Assembly: GCF_002157895.1 (NCBI RefSeq)
Contig: NZ_CP021377.1
Location: 3,444,861-3,508,860 of the forward strand
Length of the DNA: 64,000 nt
Direction: 5' to 3'
From: Oceanisphaera profunda
GTDB lineage: Bacteria > Pseudomonadota > Gammaproteobacteria > Enterobacterales > Aeromonadaceae
The translations under genes and the position numbers were made by a program. Of the stretch, positions 46,176 to 55,976 are shown in pieces (position 1 is the first letter of the stretch; each line of letters starts with the position of its first letter). The notes under the pieces were generated by a model that saw only the letters and a program-made list of their open reading frames with translations, made no database searches and was not told the origin of the DNA.

Positions 46176-48170
46176 TTAATCACAAGATGAACGAAGCTCT
46201 TTCGTAGGCAGTAGAGTCGTATTTTCTAGAATGGCGTTAAGCTTATCTGGATGCAGAGGGTGACTAAACAAGTAACCTTGAAAGAACTTACAGCCATTGC
46301 CTTGCAGCCACTCCATTTGCTCACAGGTTTCAACGCCCTCAGCAATAATGTCAATTTCCAGGTTTTTTGCCAAGGCGATGATAGTATGAACGATAGCTAT
46401 ATCGGAGGAGTCTTCAAAAATATCATCAACAAAAGACTTATCAATTTTCAAGTGATCAATCGGAAGTCGTTTCAGGTAAGTGAGGGATGAATAGCCAGTG
46501 CCAAAATCGTCCAGAGAGAACCTGACGCCTTCTTGGCGTAAAGCATCCATTTTGGTAATTGTACTATTAACATTATCCTGAAAAATACTCTCTGTTATCT
46601 CAAGCATAAGGCGGTCTGCACGAGCCCCCGTTTGCGCAAGTACGCTTTTTACCGTATCCACAAAGTTAGTTTTACTCAGCTGCCGAGCACTGATATTAAC
46701 AGCTATTACCAAAGCCTCCCGCTCTGGATCTTGCTGCCACTCAGCCAGCTGTGCGCAAGCAGTTTCCAGTACCCACTTGCCAATTGGTACAATTAAACCG
46801 TTTCTTTCAGCCAGAGGAATAAATTTACCCGGTAGCACCATTCCATGCTTGGGGTGGAACCAGCGAAGCAAAGCTTCAACAGCTCTAATGTGTTGCTGAG
46901 CGTCAACAATAGGCTGATAAAACAAGACCAACTCGTCTTGCTCTAACGCCTGCCGTAGATCTCGGACTAGTAACGCGCGCTCAATGGTTTCTGCCTGCAA
47001 TAAGGGGTCGAAAAAAAACAGTTGATTACGGCCCGCTTCTTTTGCAGCATATAAAGCTATGTCTGCTTGCTTGATCAATTCTTCTGGATCATCATCTACG
47101 CGACAGAAGAGAACCACACCCATGCTCGAGGTTACTGTTAATTGCTGACTGCCAAGTTGGTAAGGTTCTGCTACTGCCGTACGAATGACTTCGCCCATAT
47201 TTGCAGTGTTCGTTATAGCACTATCAATGTCAGAGCCAACGTTATCCAAGATAATAACAAACTCATCACCGCCAAAGCGTGCCACCGTATCCGTTCTGCG
47301 AACATTGCAGGACAAACGTAAAGTAGTTTGCACAAGTAGGTCATCGCCAATACCATGGCCAAGCATGTCATTTATTTCTTTAAAGTGATCGAGATCCATC
47401 AGTAATACAGCACCATAGCCTGGGTGTCGCCCTTTGCTGGATATCGCGCTTATGAGCCTGTCCGTCATCAATCGGCGATTTGGCAGCCCAGTCAGCGCAT
47501 CGTGCAGCGCCATATACTGAGTTTTGGCCTCAGCTTCTTTTCTTGAAGTTATATCTGCACGGATGGCTATATATTGTTCTGGTTTTCCATTTTTACCAAT
47601 TAGCGGCACTATGGTTGATTGCACCCAGTACAGTGAACCATCTTTTGCCCTATTACAGACATCTCCGCTCCAGACCTCACTACGAGTGATAGTGTGCCAT
47701 AAGTCCTTAAAGAACCCTTTGGGATGGTAGCCCGAATTGATCACGTTGTGAGTCTGCCCGATCAGCTCTTCACGGGAATACGGGGAGATCGTACAAAACT
47801 TATCATTTACCTGAGTAATAACGCCACGGGAGTCCGTAATGGCAACAATAGCATGTGCATTCAGCGCCATTTCAAGTTCATTTGTTTGCTTTTCAGCCGC
47901 CTGTAAGCGTCGGAGGTTTTCTTCGTATTCCGTGCTTATTTTACGGCTTTGTTTAATGCCAAACCATCCCAGAAAAGCCACTGTAGTTGCCAAAAACACT
48001 GATAGTTGCACAAGAGATAATGCCACTGAGGCTTGACGTTCAGGGGCGAGCTCGAGTAAAAAGGAACGGAATAAAACTACTAATGCTGCAGTAAAAGACA
48101 CGGTTGAAATATATATAATAAAATTAACCCTATGTATTTTAGATGGCTTAAAAATATATTTCATATACAT
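46176..48170 (-). CDS. PAS-GGDEF-EAL protein (cyclic di-GMP synthesis/degradation)
   Basis: This 664-residue inner-membrane protein has two helices (about 14-37 and 50-71), a coiled linker, a PAS domain (about 100-210), a GGDEF domain with intact GGDEF at 300-304 and an EAL domain with EALLRW at 432-437 and DDFGTGYSS further on. The RxxD product-inhibition site (291-294, five residues before GGDEF) is present. Both catalytic domains therefore look competent, and the net activity cannot be predicted. It is a single gene. The N-terminal MYMKYIF start is the first ATG; the ATG two codons on is possible. Confidence 0.92.
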   Translation of the reverse strand: MYMKYIFKPSKIHRVNFIIYISTVSFTAALVVLFRSFLLELAPERQASVALSLVQLSVFLATTVAFLGWFGIKQSRKISTEYEENLRRLQAAEKQTNELEMALNAHAIVAITDSRGVITQVNDKFCTISPYSREELIGQTHNVINSGYHPKGFFKDLWHTITRSEVWSGDVCNRAKDGSLYWVQSTIVPLIGKNGKPEQYIAIRADITSRKEAEAKTQYMALHDALTGLPNRRLMTDRLISAISSKGRHPGYGAVLLMDLDHFKEINDMLGHGIGDDLLVQTTLRLSCNVRRTDTVARFGGDEFVIILDNVGSDIDSAITNTANMGEVIRTAVAEPYQLGSQQLTVTSSMGVVLFCRVDDDPEELIKQADIALYAAKEAGRNQLFFFDPLLQAETIERALLVRDLRQALEQDELVLFYQPIVDAQQHIRAVEALLRWFHPKHGMVLPGKFIPLAERNGLIVPIGKWVLETACAQLAEWQQDPEREALVIAVNISARQLSKTNFVDTVKSVLAQTGARADRLMLEITESIFQDNVNSTITKMDALRQEGVRFSLDDFGTGYSSLTYLKRLPIDHLKIDKSFVDDIFEDSSDIAIVHTIIALAKNLEIDIIAEGVETCEQMEWLQGNGCKFFQGYLFSHPLHPDKLNAILENTTLLPTKELRSSCD

Positions 48171-48658
48171 CCTGTCGTGGCCCTAATGACTATCCGCGCT
48201 AAGCTTTTGGCTGTAGACGATAATAATTTATGTAACAGTACTATAATCGACATTCTCATGTAACTTCTGAATTTAAAGTAAAGTTGTGAATCGCATTACG
48301 CTTTAGGCGTTGGTTATATCTTTCAGCTGACACTTAAAGGGGTGTCATGTATTAATAGTTGGTTACGCTGTTTTTATCTCAACTTAGGAGGCTGAAGAGC
48401 AGGGTCGGAGCACATTTCAGAAAAGACTATTAAATAGCTATGTATCACATTCCTCCGTGAAATAGTCATCTTTAAGTGCAAGAAAGCACAAAATTTTTAC
48501 GTACGAATGCCAAAAGGCTAAGTCCATCGCTAGATTTTACCGTCAGATCCGGTGAAACATGAAATTCCGAGTTAGGCAATAAGGCGTAACTAAAGGGGAG
48601 ATAGTTCGGTTTTTGGTCCTGTCGTAGACTCTGACTCTTTACGCTTCACGCCCCTTCA
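48171..48658. other. Intergenic region, no gene seen
   Basis: It is relatively A/T-rich, with a TGACACTT...GGTGTCA small inverted repeat near 48328-48348. It should hold the promoter of the GGDEF/EAL gene. Confidence 0.4.
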
Positions 48659-49312
48659 TCAAGCCCCATACCAATACACAGTAAAGTAATGGCAAGTGGT
48701 GCCCGCTAACACCCATAAATGCCAAATAAAATGGCCGAAGGGCAGGCGGCCGTCTAAGACGAAGAACAATACGCCCAGCGAATAGCACACGCCACCGGCC
48801 ACCAGCCAATAAATGCCTTGGATTGGCATTACCGTCAGTAAGGGCACGATGGCCACAATAATTATCCAGCCCATCAATAAGTAAAGGCTGGTAGAGAGCG
48901 CCAAGGGCAGATGCTGGGCAAACATTTTCAGGAATACGCCCACTAGCGCAATGCCCCATACCACGGCCAGCAAGGTCCAGCCCCAAACGCCATACAACAC
49001 GCCGAGCAGGATAGGAGTGTAGGTACCGGCAATTAGCAAAAAAATCGCGCAGTGCTCAATCACCCGAAAGGCATGTTTAGCTTTGCCTTGCGGTAAAAAA
49101 TGATAAACAGAAGAGCTGAGGTACATAAAGATAATAGTGAGCGAAAATATGCTGGCGCCCACTACAAAAAAGGTGTCGCCAATGCGTGCAGCCTGCATAA
49201 TCAACAAGGGTGCGCCCACTAAGGCGGCTACTAAGCCTAAGCCGTGACTAAGGGTATTGGCCGTTTCTTCAGCCTTGGTTTGCTCTCGAAAGTAACCCTT
49301 TTGATGAAACAT
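48659..49312 (-). CDS. trhA: TrhA / hemolysin III (PAQR-like) membrane protein
   Basis: This 217-residue inner-membrane protein has seven predicted helices and the family signatures EETANTLSHGLG, SSSVYHF (conserved His) and HFIWHLWVLAGTTCHYF (His pair). YqfA/TrhA proteins of this family affect membrane energetics and lipid homeostasis; the old hemolysin label is not a proven role. It is a single gene on the minus strand. Confidence 0.9.
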   Translation of the reverse strand: MFHQKGYFREQTKAEETANTLSHGLGLVAALVGAPLLIMQAARIGDTFFVVGASIFSLTIIFMYLSSSVYHFLPQGKAKHAFRVIEHCAIFLLIAGTYTPILLGVLYGVWGWTLLAVVWGIALVGVFLKMFAQHLPLALSTSLYLLMGWIIIVAIVPLLTVMPIQGIYWLVAGGVCYSLGVLFFVLDGRLPFGHFIWHLWVLAGTTCHYFTVYWYGA

Positions 49313-49877
49313 AATTAGGCTCCAATAAGATAGTTAGCCCCCTAGAACGTGAAGCTTCACGACTAGGATCCGCTTAAAAAGCTGAAATAGCACGGCTAAA
49401 GCAGTACTACTTATATATACGACATAGATAAAGCATGGGATCAAGAGAGTGCACGCAAGCATTAGCACGCCACTAGTTAATTATGCCAACATACATATTT
49501 GTTATAAAGTCAGATAAATCCTGTAGAATCAATCGCCTGGGTCGTTATCTAAGTAAGTTAAAAAAACGAGGGCGTTGCTGGCAAGTTAGAAAATAGCAAA
49601 GGGGGCGCGCAAGCTTACGACAATATTTGTACAATTTAAGCTAACTGCACGCCGCAGCCGAGTAAGCAAGCCGTGCTGACTTATCATCATTTTCTCTGTG
49701 CTAGAACTAAAGCTCATCATCCACTTATTAAAAACTGCTGAATAGCCACAGCCGGCTGAAACACGCTCGCTAACCCTGTATCCTGCATATCCCCCACGAT
49801 AGAGGAGGGAAAGCTTAAACGGATTTAGTTTTTATTAATCCAGTGCCTTCAGATTAGAAAATTAACAAGGATTGAAG
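49313..49877. other. Divergent intergenic region (trhA / amiD)
   Basis: No gene is supported. It includes a copy of the TTATGCCAACATAC element (49481-49500) that recurs at 52200, and a piece of AGCCGGCTGAA repeat near 49750 also seen near 20755. Confidence 0.5.
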
Positions 49878-50675
49878 ATGAAGTTTCGTGGGTATATTTG
49901 GCTGTTTCTATTACTGTTAACCGGTTGCTCAGGCTTAAAATTTGATGATAGCTATCAATCTGTGAGCCAAGACAGCCGAGTGCGGTTTATTGTGCTGCAT
50001 TACACCGCAAGCCCATTGCCGCGCTCGTTAGAAGTCTTAACCCAAGGCAAAGTGAGCAGCCATTATTTGATTGCAGAACATACTATAGCCAACCAAGCGC
50101 CGACCATTTATCGGTTAGTGGATGAAAATAAACGGGCTTGGCATGCCGGAGACAGCCAGTGGCAGGGGCGTACTTGGCTAAACGCCAGCTCTATTGGCAT
50201 TGAAATGGTGCACCGAGGCTTTACCGTTAATTCCCAAGGCCATAAAGTGTGGCTGCCTTGGAGCGAACCACAAATTGATGCCTTAATAGTGTTATTAACC
50301 GATATTATGCAGCGTCACGGGTTATCCGCAGGCAGCATAGTTGGGCACAGTGATATAGCACCGCAGCGTAAACTGGACCCAGGTCCCTTGTTCCCCTGGC
50401 ATCGCTTAGCCAAAGCCGGTTTAATTCACTGGCCAGAGCCACAATTAGTGGCCAAATATCAAGAAACCTTTACTGCGCAACGACCAAGCGTCGCTTGGTT
50501 TCAAACACAGCTTGCCCAAATAGGTTACGCCGTGCCTCAGCATGCTAAATTAGATCAAGCGACCCGCAATGTGTTGGCGGCGTTTCAGATGAAATATCGG
50601 CCACAACGCTTTGATGGCGAGCCCGACGCGGAAACCGCAGCGTTGCTGCTGGCATTAAACGAGATAGGGCCTTAG
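49878..50675 (+). CDS. amiD: N-acetylmuramoyl-L-alanine amidase, lipoprotein (AmiD)
   Basis: AmiD is an outer-membrane zinc amidase that cleaves the stem peptide from muramic acid, including anhydro-muropeptides. The 265-residue protein has a lipoprotein signal with lipobox LTGC (Cys17). The Ami_2/PGRP-type domain has the zinc ligands in LHYTAS, AWHAGDS and GHSDIAPQRKLDPGP. A C-terminal peptidoglycan-binding domain follows (about 200-265). The ATG at 49878 has AAGGA six bases upstream; a TTG at 49872 is also in frame. Confidence 0.93.
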   Translation: MKFRGYIWLFLLLLTGCSGLKFDDSYQSVSQDSRVRFIVLHYTASPLPRSLEVLTQGKVSSHYLIAEHTIANQAPTIYRLVDENKRAWHAGDSQWQGRTWLNASSIGIEMVHRGFTVNSQGHKVWLPWSEPQIDALIVLLTDIMQRHGLSAGSIVGHSDIAPQRKLDPGPLFPWHRLAKAGLIHWPEPQLVAKYQETFTAQRPSVAWFQTQLAQIGYAVPQHAKLDQATRNVLAAFQMKYRPQRFDGEPDAETAALLLALNEIGP

Positions 50676-50699
50676 TTAGCGTTATGCCCTTATTTTGTC

Positions 50700-50813
50700 T
50701 TCGAGCGTAGCGCGGCAATCCATGTTACAAGCAGCACACTGCAAAAATCTAGATTGTCGCGAATGACCAAGGGATTTTGCTTTGGTTTTTTGTAGGGTCG
50801 ATTTCAATTGACC
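50700..50813. repeat. REP-like repeat and GGTCGATT-type palindrome
   Basis: TCGAGCGTAGCGCGGCAATC (50701-50720) matches the REP-like family at 26997 and 28160. GTAGGGTCGATTTCAATTGA at 50792-50811 matches the palindrome family at 31165. Their presence shows that the upstream extension of the following gene's frame is non-coding. Confidence 0.7.
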
Positions 50814-50908
50814 AAGCAGTTTTTTATCGTCGCTTAATTATCGCTCCTGCTATTGCTCTCTTGGCGGTGCATTCCTTCTACCCTTTATTAACCCTGCGGA
50901 GTAGAGCA

Positions 50909-52135
50909 ATGTTAAATGGCTTATGGCTAAGTTTTTTCTTGGTGTCCTGTGTGGCAGGCATAGTGCGGTGGTGGGGCGGAGATCCCGATGTGTGGGCCGC
51001 CATGGTAGAAAGCTTGTTTACCATGGCTAAGCTGTCGGTAGACATTATGCTTTTGCTGTTTGGCACGCTCACGCTTTGGTTGGGCTTTTTAAAAATTGCC
51101 GAGCAGGCGGGCTTAGTCGACACCTTAGCTAGGTTACTGGGGCCTTTGTTTGCCAAATTAATGCCCGAGGTGCCCCGAGGCCACCCGGCGCTGGGCTTAA
51201 TTACCCTAAACTTTGCCGCCAACGGCTTAGGGTTAGATAACGCGGCCACGCCCATTGGCTTGAAAGCCATGCGATCCTTGCAAGAGCTTAACCCGTCCGA
51301 CAGCAGTGCTAGTAACGCGCAGATCTTGTTTTTGGTGCTTAATGCCTCTTCGCTCACCTTATTGCCAGTCAGCATCTTTATGTATCGCGCTCAGCAGGGC
51401 GCTGCCGATCCTACCTTAGTCTTTTTGCCCATTCTATTGGCCACCAGCGCTTCCAGTTTAGTGGGATTATTAACGGTGGCCTTTATGCAACGCCTGCGCA
51501 TTTGGCACCCAGTGGTACTGGCATATTTAGTGCCCTGTGCCTTATTACTCGGGCTGTTTATGGCCTTTCTCGCCACCTTAAGCGCCACCGCCTTGGCGGG
51601 CTTTTCGTCGTTACTGGGTAACCTCACGCTGTTTGGCATCATTATCAGCTTTATGTTGCTGGGCATGGTGCGCAAAGTTCCGGTTTATGAAACCTTTGTT
51701 GAAGGGGCGAAAGAGGGCTTTCAGGTCGCCAAAGACTTGCTGCCGTATTTAATTGCCATGCTCTGTGCGGTGGGGGTGTTGCGTGCCTCAGGCGCATTGG
51801 AGTTTGGCTTAACGGGCATTCGCTGGCTGGTGGAATGGCTGCAATGGGACACCCGCTTTGTGGATGCACTGCCTACCGCACTGGTAAAACCTTTCTCGGG
51901 CAGTGCGGCGCGCGCCATGCTCATTGAAACCATGCAAAGCCAAGGGGTAGACAGCTTTGCCGCTTTAGTGGCCGCCACTATTCAGGGCAGTACCGAAACC
52001 ACCTTTTATGTACTGGCGGTGTATTTTGGTGCGGTAGGTATTAAACGCGCTCGCCACGCCGTGGGCTGTGCCTTGCTCGCCGAACTAGCAGGGGTGTTAG
52101 CCGCCATCGCCGTGTGCTACTGGTTTTTTGGGTAG
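50909..52135 (+). CDS. SpmA/SpmB-type nucleoside-recognition (Gate) domain membrane protein, fused
   Basis: The 408-residue inner-membrane protein contains two Gate domains. The N-terminal half has SpmA features (LNFAANGLGLDNAATPIGLKA split over ~105-125). The C-terminal half has SpmB features (VKPFSGSAARAMLIE and IQGSTETTFYVLAVYFGAVG). In spore formers these are separate proteins affecting core dehydration; the role in non-sporulating bacteria is unknown, possibly transport. The ATG at 50909 has GGAG seven bases upstream; the frame continues upstream to 50777 only through repeats. Confidence 0.88.
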   Translation: MLNGLWLSFFLVSCVAGIVRWWGGDPDVWAAMVESLFTMAKLSVDIMLLLFGTLTLWLGFLKIAEQAGLVDTLARLLGPLFAKLMPEVPRGHPALGLITLNFAANGLGLDNAATPIGLKAMRSLQELNPSDSSASNAQILFLVLNASSLTLLPVSIFMYRAQQGAADPTLVFLPILLATSASSLVGLLTVAFMQRLRIWHPVVLAYLVPCALLLGLFMAFLATLSATALAGFSSLLGNLTLFGIIISFMLLGMVRKVPVYETFVEGAKEGFQVAKDLLPYLIAMLCAVGVLRASGALEFGLTGIRWLVEWLQWDTRFVDALPTALVKPFSGSAARAMLIETMQSQGVDSFAALVAATIQGSTETTFYVLAVYFGAVGIKRARHAVGCALLAELAGVLAAIAVCYWFFG

Positions 52136-52546
52136 GGCAATACGCAGCATTTGTGTTAGACAGAGCACTTAACTGGGTGTTCTGCCTACTTACACTAAGT
52201 TATGCCAACATACTTATTTTTGATATAAACCAATTATCTCCTGTAAATATGTCGTTACTCACAGCTTTTAGTGTAAACAAGGGCAATTTAAGCGTTTCTG
52301 ATCAGCTGACAGCTACCACTAAAAGGGCCGAAAGTTTACTGCACGGCAATACAAAGCAGGGCGTTCGTTTCTTTTAGGTCAAAAAATCAAAACCAAGCCA
52401 ATTAGCAAAATTACTACCGACTTTGAAACCTAGCCAAAGCTGGTCTGTATAGGCAGCTTTGGGCATACTAGTGTACTTATCCTTACCTGCCTAAATTGTC
52501 GATTATTTCTTCACATTACAATGGCATAGCGTTATCTGGAATCCTC
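52136..52546. other. Intergenic region before the type I R-M locus
   Basis: An 87-codon open frame here is not convincing (no ribosome binding site, atypical composition). A second TTATGCCAACATAC element is at 52200-52219. Confidence 0.5.
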
Positions 52547-54994
52547 ATGGCTATTAAAAAAACTGCGCTTTATTCCTCCCTCTGGGCCAGCTGCGACGAA
52601 TTGCGCGGCGGCATGGATGCCTCTCAATACAAGGATTATGTACTCACGCTGTTGTTTATGAAGTACGTGTCCGATAAAGCCAAAGATAATCCGTATTCCA
52701 TGATTGAAGTGCCGACGGGTGCCAGTTTCAATGACATGATAGCGCTGAAAGGGGATAAGGAGATTGGCGATAAAATTAACAAAATCATCGGCATTCTGGC
52801 AGAAGAAAACCAGTTAAAAGGCGTGATTGATTTAGCGGATTTTAACGATGAAGACAAGCTAGGCAAGGGCAAGGAGATGGTGGACCGGCTCACCAAGCTG
52901 ATTGGCACCTTTGAAGGCTTAGACATGAGCGACAATCGCGCCGACGGTGACGACTTGCTCGGCGATGCCTATGAATACTTGATGCGCCATTTTGCCACCG
53001 AGTCGGGCAAGTCTAAGGGCCAGTTTTATACGCCCTCAGAAGTGTCACGCATTTTGGCCAAGGTAATTGGCATTACTAAAGATACCTCTCAAGATGCCAC
53101 GGTTTATGACCCCACAGCCGGCTCTGGCTCGTTATTATTGAAAGCCAGTGATGAAGCGCCGCGGGGCTTGAGTATCTTTGGCCAAGAAATGGATAACGCC
53201 ACCAGTGCCTTGGCGCGTATGAACATGATCTTGCATGACAACGCTACCGCCAAAATTGTGCAGGGCAACACCTTAAGTAGCCCAGAATGGAAAGACGATA
53301 ACGGCCAGCTTAAAACTTTCGACTTTGCGGTGGCCAACCCGCCGTTTTCTAATAAAAACTGGACCAGTGGCTTAAACCCTACAGAAGATGAGTTTGGTCG
53401 TTTTACCTGGGGTATACCGCCCGAGAAAAATGGCGATTACACTTTTTTACTGCATGTGATAAAAAGTCTAAAAAGCACTGGCAAAGGGGCGGTGATCTTA
53501 CCCCATGGCGTGTTATTTCGTGGTAATGCCGAAGCGCGCATTCGTGAAAACTTAATCAAGCAAGGTTACATAAAGGGCATTATTGGTTTACCCGCCAACC
53601 TGTTTTATGGCACCGGTATTCCGGCCTGTATTATTGTGATCGATAAACAATATGCCAAAGCTCGGGCGTTTAGTGCGGCCGATGAGGCCAGTACGCAGCA
53701 AAGCATCTTTATGATAGATGCCAGTAAAGGCTTTATTAAAGACGGCAATAAAAACCGCTTGCGCAGCCAAGACATTCATAAAATAGTGGATGCCTTTACC
53801 AAACAGCTGATCTTGCCCCGTTTTAGCCGCGCCGTGCCCATAGCCGAAGTAGCCGCTAACGATTATAACTTGAACATTCCCCGTTATATCGACAGCAGCG
53901 AGCCGGAAGACTTGCACGATTTAAGCGCTCATCTGCAAGGCGGCATTCCTAATGCGGATCTCGATGCACTCAGTGACTTTTGGCAAGTGTTCCCCAGCAT
54001 TCGTGCCTCTTTATATGAAGCGGGCCGCGCCGGTTACAGCAACAGCTTGGTGGAGGGCAGCCAGGTAAAAAGCACCATTTTGCAGCATAGCGAATTTAAA
54101 ACCTTTGCCACGCAAAGCCTGCAACCCTTTAGTGCTTGGTATCAAGAAGCGGCATTAGCAGAAATCGCGGTGGGGGACTCGCCCAAGCAGCTAATTTTTG
54201 ATATCGGCGAAGCTTTACTCGAGCGCTATAGCCACACGCCTTTGCTCAATAAATACGATATTTACCAGATCCTGATGGATTACTGGGCCGAAGTCATGCA
54301 AGACGATGTGTATGTGCTGACTCAAGATGGCTGGTCTGCGGGCAAGATCTTACGTGAATTGGTGGTCAAAAAAGGTGAAAAGCTTAAAGAAACGCCAGAC
54401 TTAACCATTAACCGCGTGCGTTATAAAGCCGAACTGATCCCACCGGCCTTAATGGTGTCCCGCTACTTTGCCGAGCAACAAAGTGAGCTGGATATATTAC
54501 AAGCTGAGCTGGATAACACGGCACAGGCGTTAGAAAACTTAATTGAAGAGCAGGCCACAGAAGACGGCCCGCTAGTTGAAGCCTTAAATGATAAAGACAA
54601 AGTCACCAAAGCCAGCGTTACCGCACGCTTAAAATTAGCCACCGATGGCGATGAGCTAGCCGCACTTAAGCAGGTGAAAAAGCTATTTGATACTGAAACC
54701 AAACAAAAATCACTGCTCAAAGAGGCGCAAGAAGCGCTAGATTTGGCGGTGTTTAAACGCTATGCGACCTTAGCTGAGGCGGACATTAAAACGCTGTTAG
54801 TAGAAGATAAATGGCAAGCCACGCTGCAAGGCCAAATAGTGGCAGAAATAGAGCGCATCACTCAGCAATTGGCGAACCGTTTACAAGAGTTAGACGAACG
54901 CTACGCCCAACCGCTGCCAGCCATTACTGAATCCGTCGAATTACTGAGTGATAAAGTGGCCGCGCACCTTAAAGCCATGGGATTAGCGCTATGA
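52547..54994 (+). CDS. hsdM: Type I restriction-modification methyltransferase subunit HsdM
   Basis: HsdM, with HsdS, methylates adenine N6 at the recognition site. The 815-residue protein has the N-terminal HsdM helical domain (LWASCDELRGGMDASQYKDY), the SAM-binding DPTAGSGSLLLKA and the catalytic NPPF at 264-267. A long C-terminal extension with coiled-coil character (about 640-815) is beyond the ~520 residues of classic HsdM. The frame is intact. The ATG at 52547 is chosen because MAIKKTALYSSLW begins the conserved domain. It overlaps a small ORF by four bases, followed by the broken hsdS. Confidence 0.94.
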   Translation: MAIKKTALYSSLWASCDELRGGMDASQYKDYVLTLLFMKYVSDKAKDNPYSMIEVPTGASFNDMIALKGDKEIGDKINKIIGILAEENQLKGVIDLADFNDEDKLGKGKEMVDRLTKLIGTFEGLDMSDNRADGDDLLGDAYEYLMRHFATESGKSKGQFYTPSEVSRILAKVIGITKDTSQDATVYDPTAGSGSLLLKASDEAPRGLSIFGQEMDNATSALARMNMILHDNATAKIVQGNTLSSPEWKDDNGQLKTFDFAVANPPFSNKNWTSGLNPTEDEFGRFTWGIPPEKNGDYTFLLHVIKSLKSTGKGAVILPHGVLFRGNAEARIRENLIKQGYIKGIIGLPANLFYGTGIPACIIVIDKQYAKARAFSAADEASTQQSIFMIDASKGFIKDGNKNRLRSQDIHKIVDAFTKQLILPRFSRAVPIAEVAANDYNLNIPRYIDSSEPEDLHDLSAHLQGGIPNADLDALSDFWQVFPSIRASLYEAGRAGYSNSLVEGSQVKSTILQHSEFKTFATQSLQPFSAWYQEAALAEIAVGDSPKQLIFDIGEALLERYSHTPLLNKYDIYQILMDYWAEVMQDDVYVLTQDGWSAGKILRELVVKKGEKLKETPDLTINRVRYKAELIPPALMVSRYFAEQQSELDILQAELDNTAQALENLIEEQATEDGPLVEALNDKDKVTKASVTARLKLATDGDELAALKQVKKLFDTETKQKSLLKEAQEALDLAVFKRYATLAEADIKTLLVEDKWQATLQGQIVAEIERITQQLANRLQELDERYAQPLPAITESVELLSDKVAAHLKAMGLAL

Positions 54995-55131
54995 ATGCGC
55001 CACTGTTATACCGCCATCGCCAATTCGGTACGCACTGCGTACCGAAACTTACCAGTGCCAATTCGAGAGACACCGTCTCTCGAATATTTATTGATCTCAC
55101 CGCAACTGGCCACCAAGGAGCAGCATCATGA
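54991..55131 (+). CDS. Possible 46-residue ORF bridging hsdM and hsdS
   Basis: An ATG overlapping the hsdM stop (ATGA) opens a 46-codon frame that ends in a TGA overlapping the hsdS start (ATGA). That geometry suggests translational coupling. The product (MNAPLLYRHRQFGTHC...) resembles nothing I know. Two tight hairpins lie inside it: 55024-55046 (ten pairs, loop ACT) and 55061-55085 (eleven pairs, loop ACC). It could equally be a structured intergenic insert. Confidence 0.35.
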   Translation: MNAPLLYRHRQFGTHCVPKLTSANSRDTVSRIFIDLTATGHQGAAS

Positions 55132-55976
55132 ATAAGCCAGTCACCGAGGTGAGTCAGTCATATCAAAATGGCGAAGCAGAGCAGGGCGTACCGGTCGGTT
55201 ATAAGCAGACCGAAGCTGGGGTGATACCAGAGGATTGGGATATTTTACCAATGTCAGGTTTAACAACTCTAATGACTAATGGCTTTGTAGGTACAGCAAA
55301 AACACACTATACGGATAGTAATGAGGGTGTTAAATATATTCAGGGGTACAACGTCGAAGAAAACTCTTTTAATTTTAGAGGGATAAAAAAAGTAACTCCA
55401 GAGTTTCATAAAAAAAACTCAAAGTCATGCCTTAGAAGAGGCGATGTACTAATGGTGCAAACTGGTGATGTGGGGTTAGTCACTATTGTTCCCCCTGAAT
55501 TAGAAGGTTCTAACTGTCATGCTTTAATTATTAATAGATTTAAGAAAAATTATAACCCCAAGTATTTTTCATATCTCCTAAACTCTTCCTATGGTCGCCA
55601 AAGGTTAAAAGAGCTAGAGATAGGAACAACAATGAAACACATTAACGTTGGTGATTTACTTTCTTTTGAAGTCGCATTTCCAGTACTTAAAAAAGAACAA
55701 ACCGCCATCGCTAATGCGCTGTCTGATGTAGATGCACTGCTTAACGAGCTAGAAAATCTGATCGCTAAAAAACAAGCGATTAAAACCGCCACCAAGCAGC
55801 AACTGCTCACCGGCCGCACCCGTTTATCGCAGTTTGCAACACATGAGGACGGCTCGGCTAAAGGTTATAAATCGAGTGAGTTAGGGGAGGTTCCTGAAGA
55901 TTGGAGTGCGCGCACTCTTGGGGAAATGCTCAGGGCAAGATCTCGAACGTTTTTTAGCCAACTCAGCTATATTTGA
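55128..55976 (+). pseudogene. hsdS: hsdS 5' part, truncated by an ISAs1-family insertion
   Basis: HsdS is the specificity subunit. This fragment keeps the first target-recognition domain (about 20-195) and the central conserved helix (EQTAIANALSDVDALLNELENLIAKK split over 196-222). It then enters the second half (GEVPEDWSARTLGEML) before the element starts at 55931. Read-through adds 14 element-encoded residues (RARSRTFF...) before a stop, giving 282 residues. Removing the element and one target copy rejoins the frame exactly (LGEML|SEKPQYG). A half-HsdS of this sort could still dimerise. Confidence 0.85.

Noticed and set aside
48639..48986. 115-codon minus-strand ORF near trhA
   Set aside because: It is an out-of-frame shadow of the trhA coding sequence.
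50777..50908. Upstream extension of the SpmAB-like frame
   Set aside because: It reads through a dispersed palindromic repeat; a good ribosome binding site precedes the ATG at 50909.
52114..52377. 87-codon ORF overlapping the end of the SpmAB-like gene
   Set aside because: No ribosome binding site; it spans the dispersed TTATGCCAACATAC element and lacks recognisable features.
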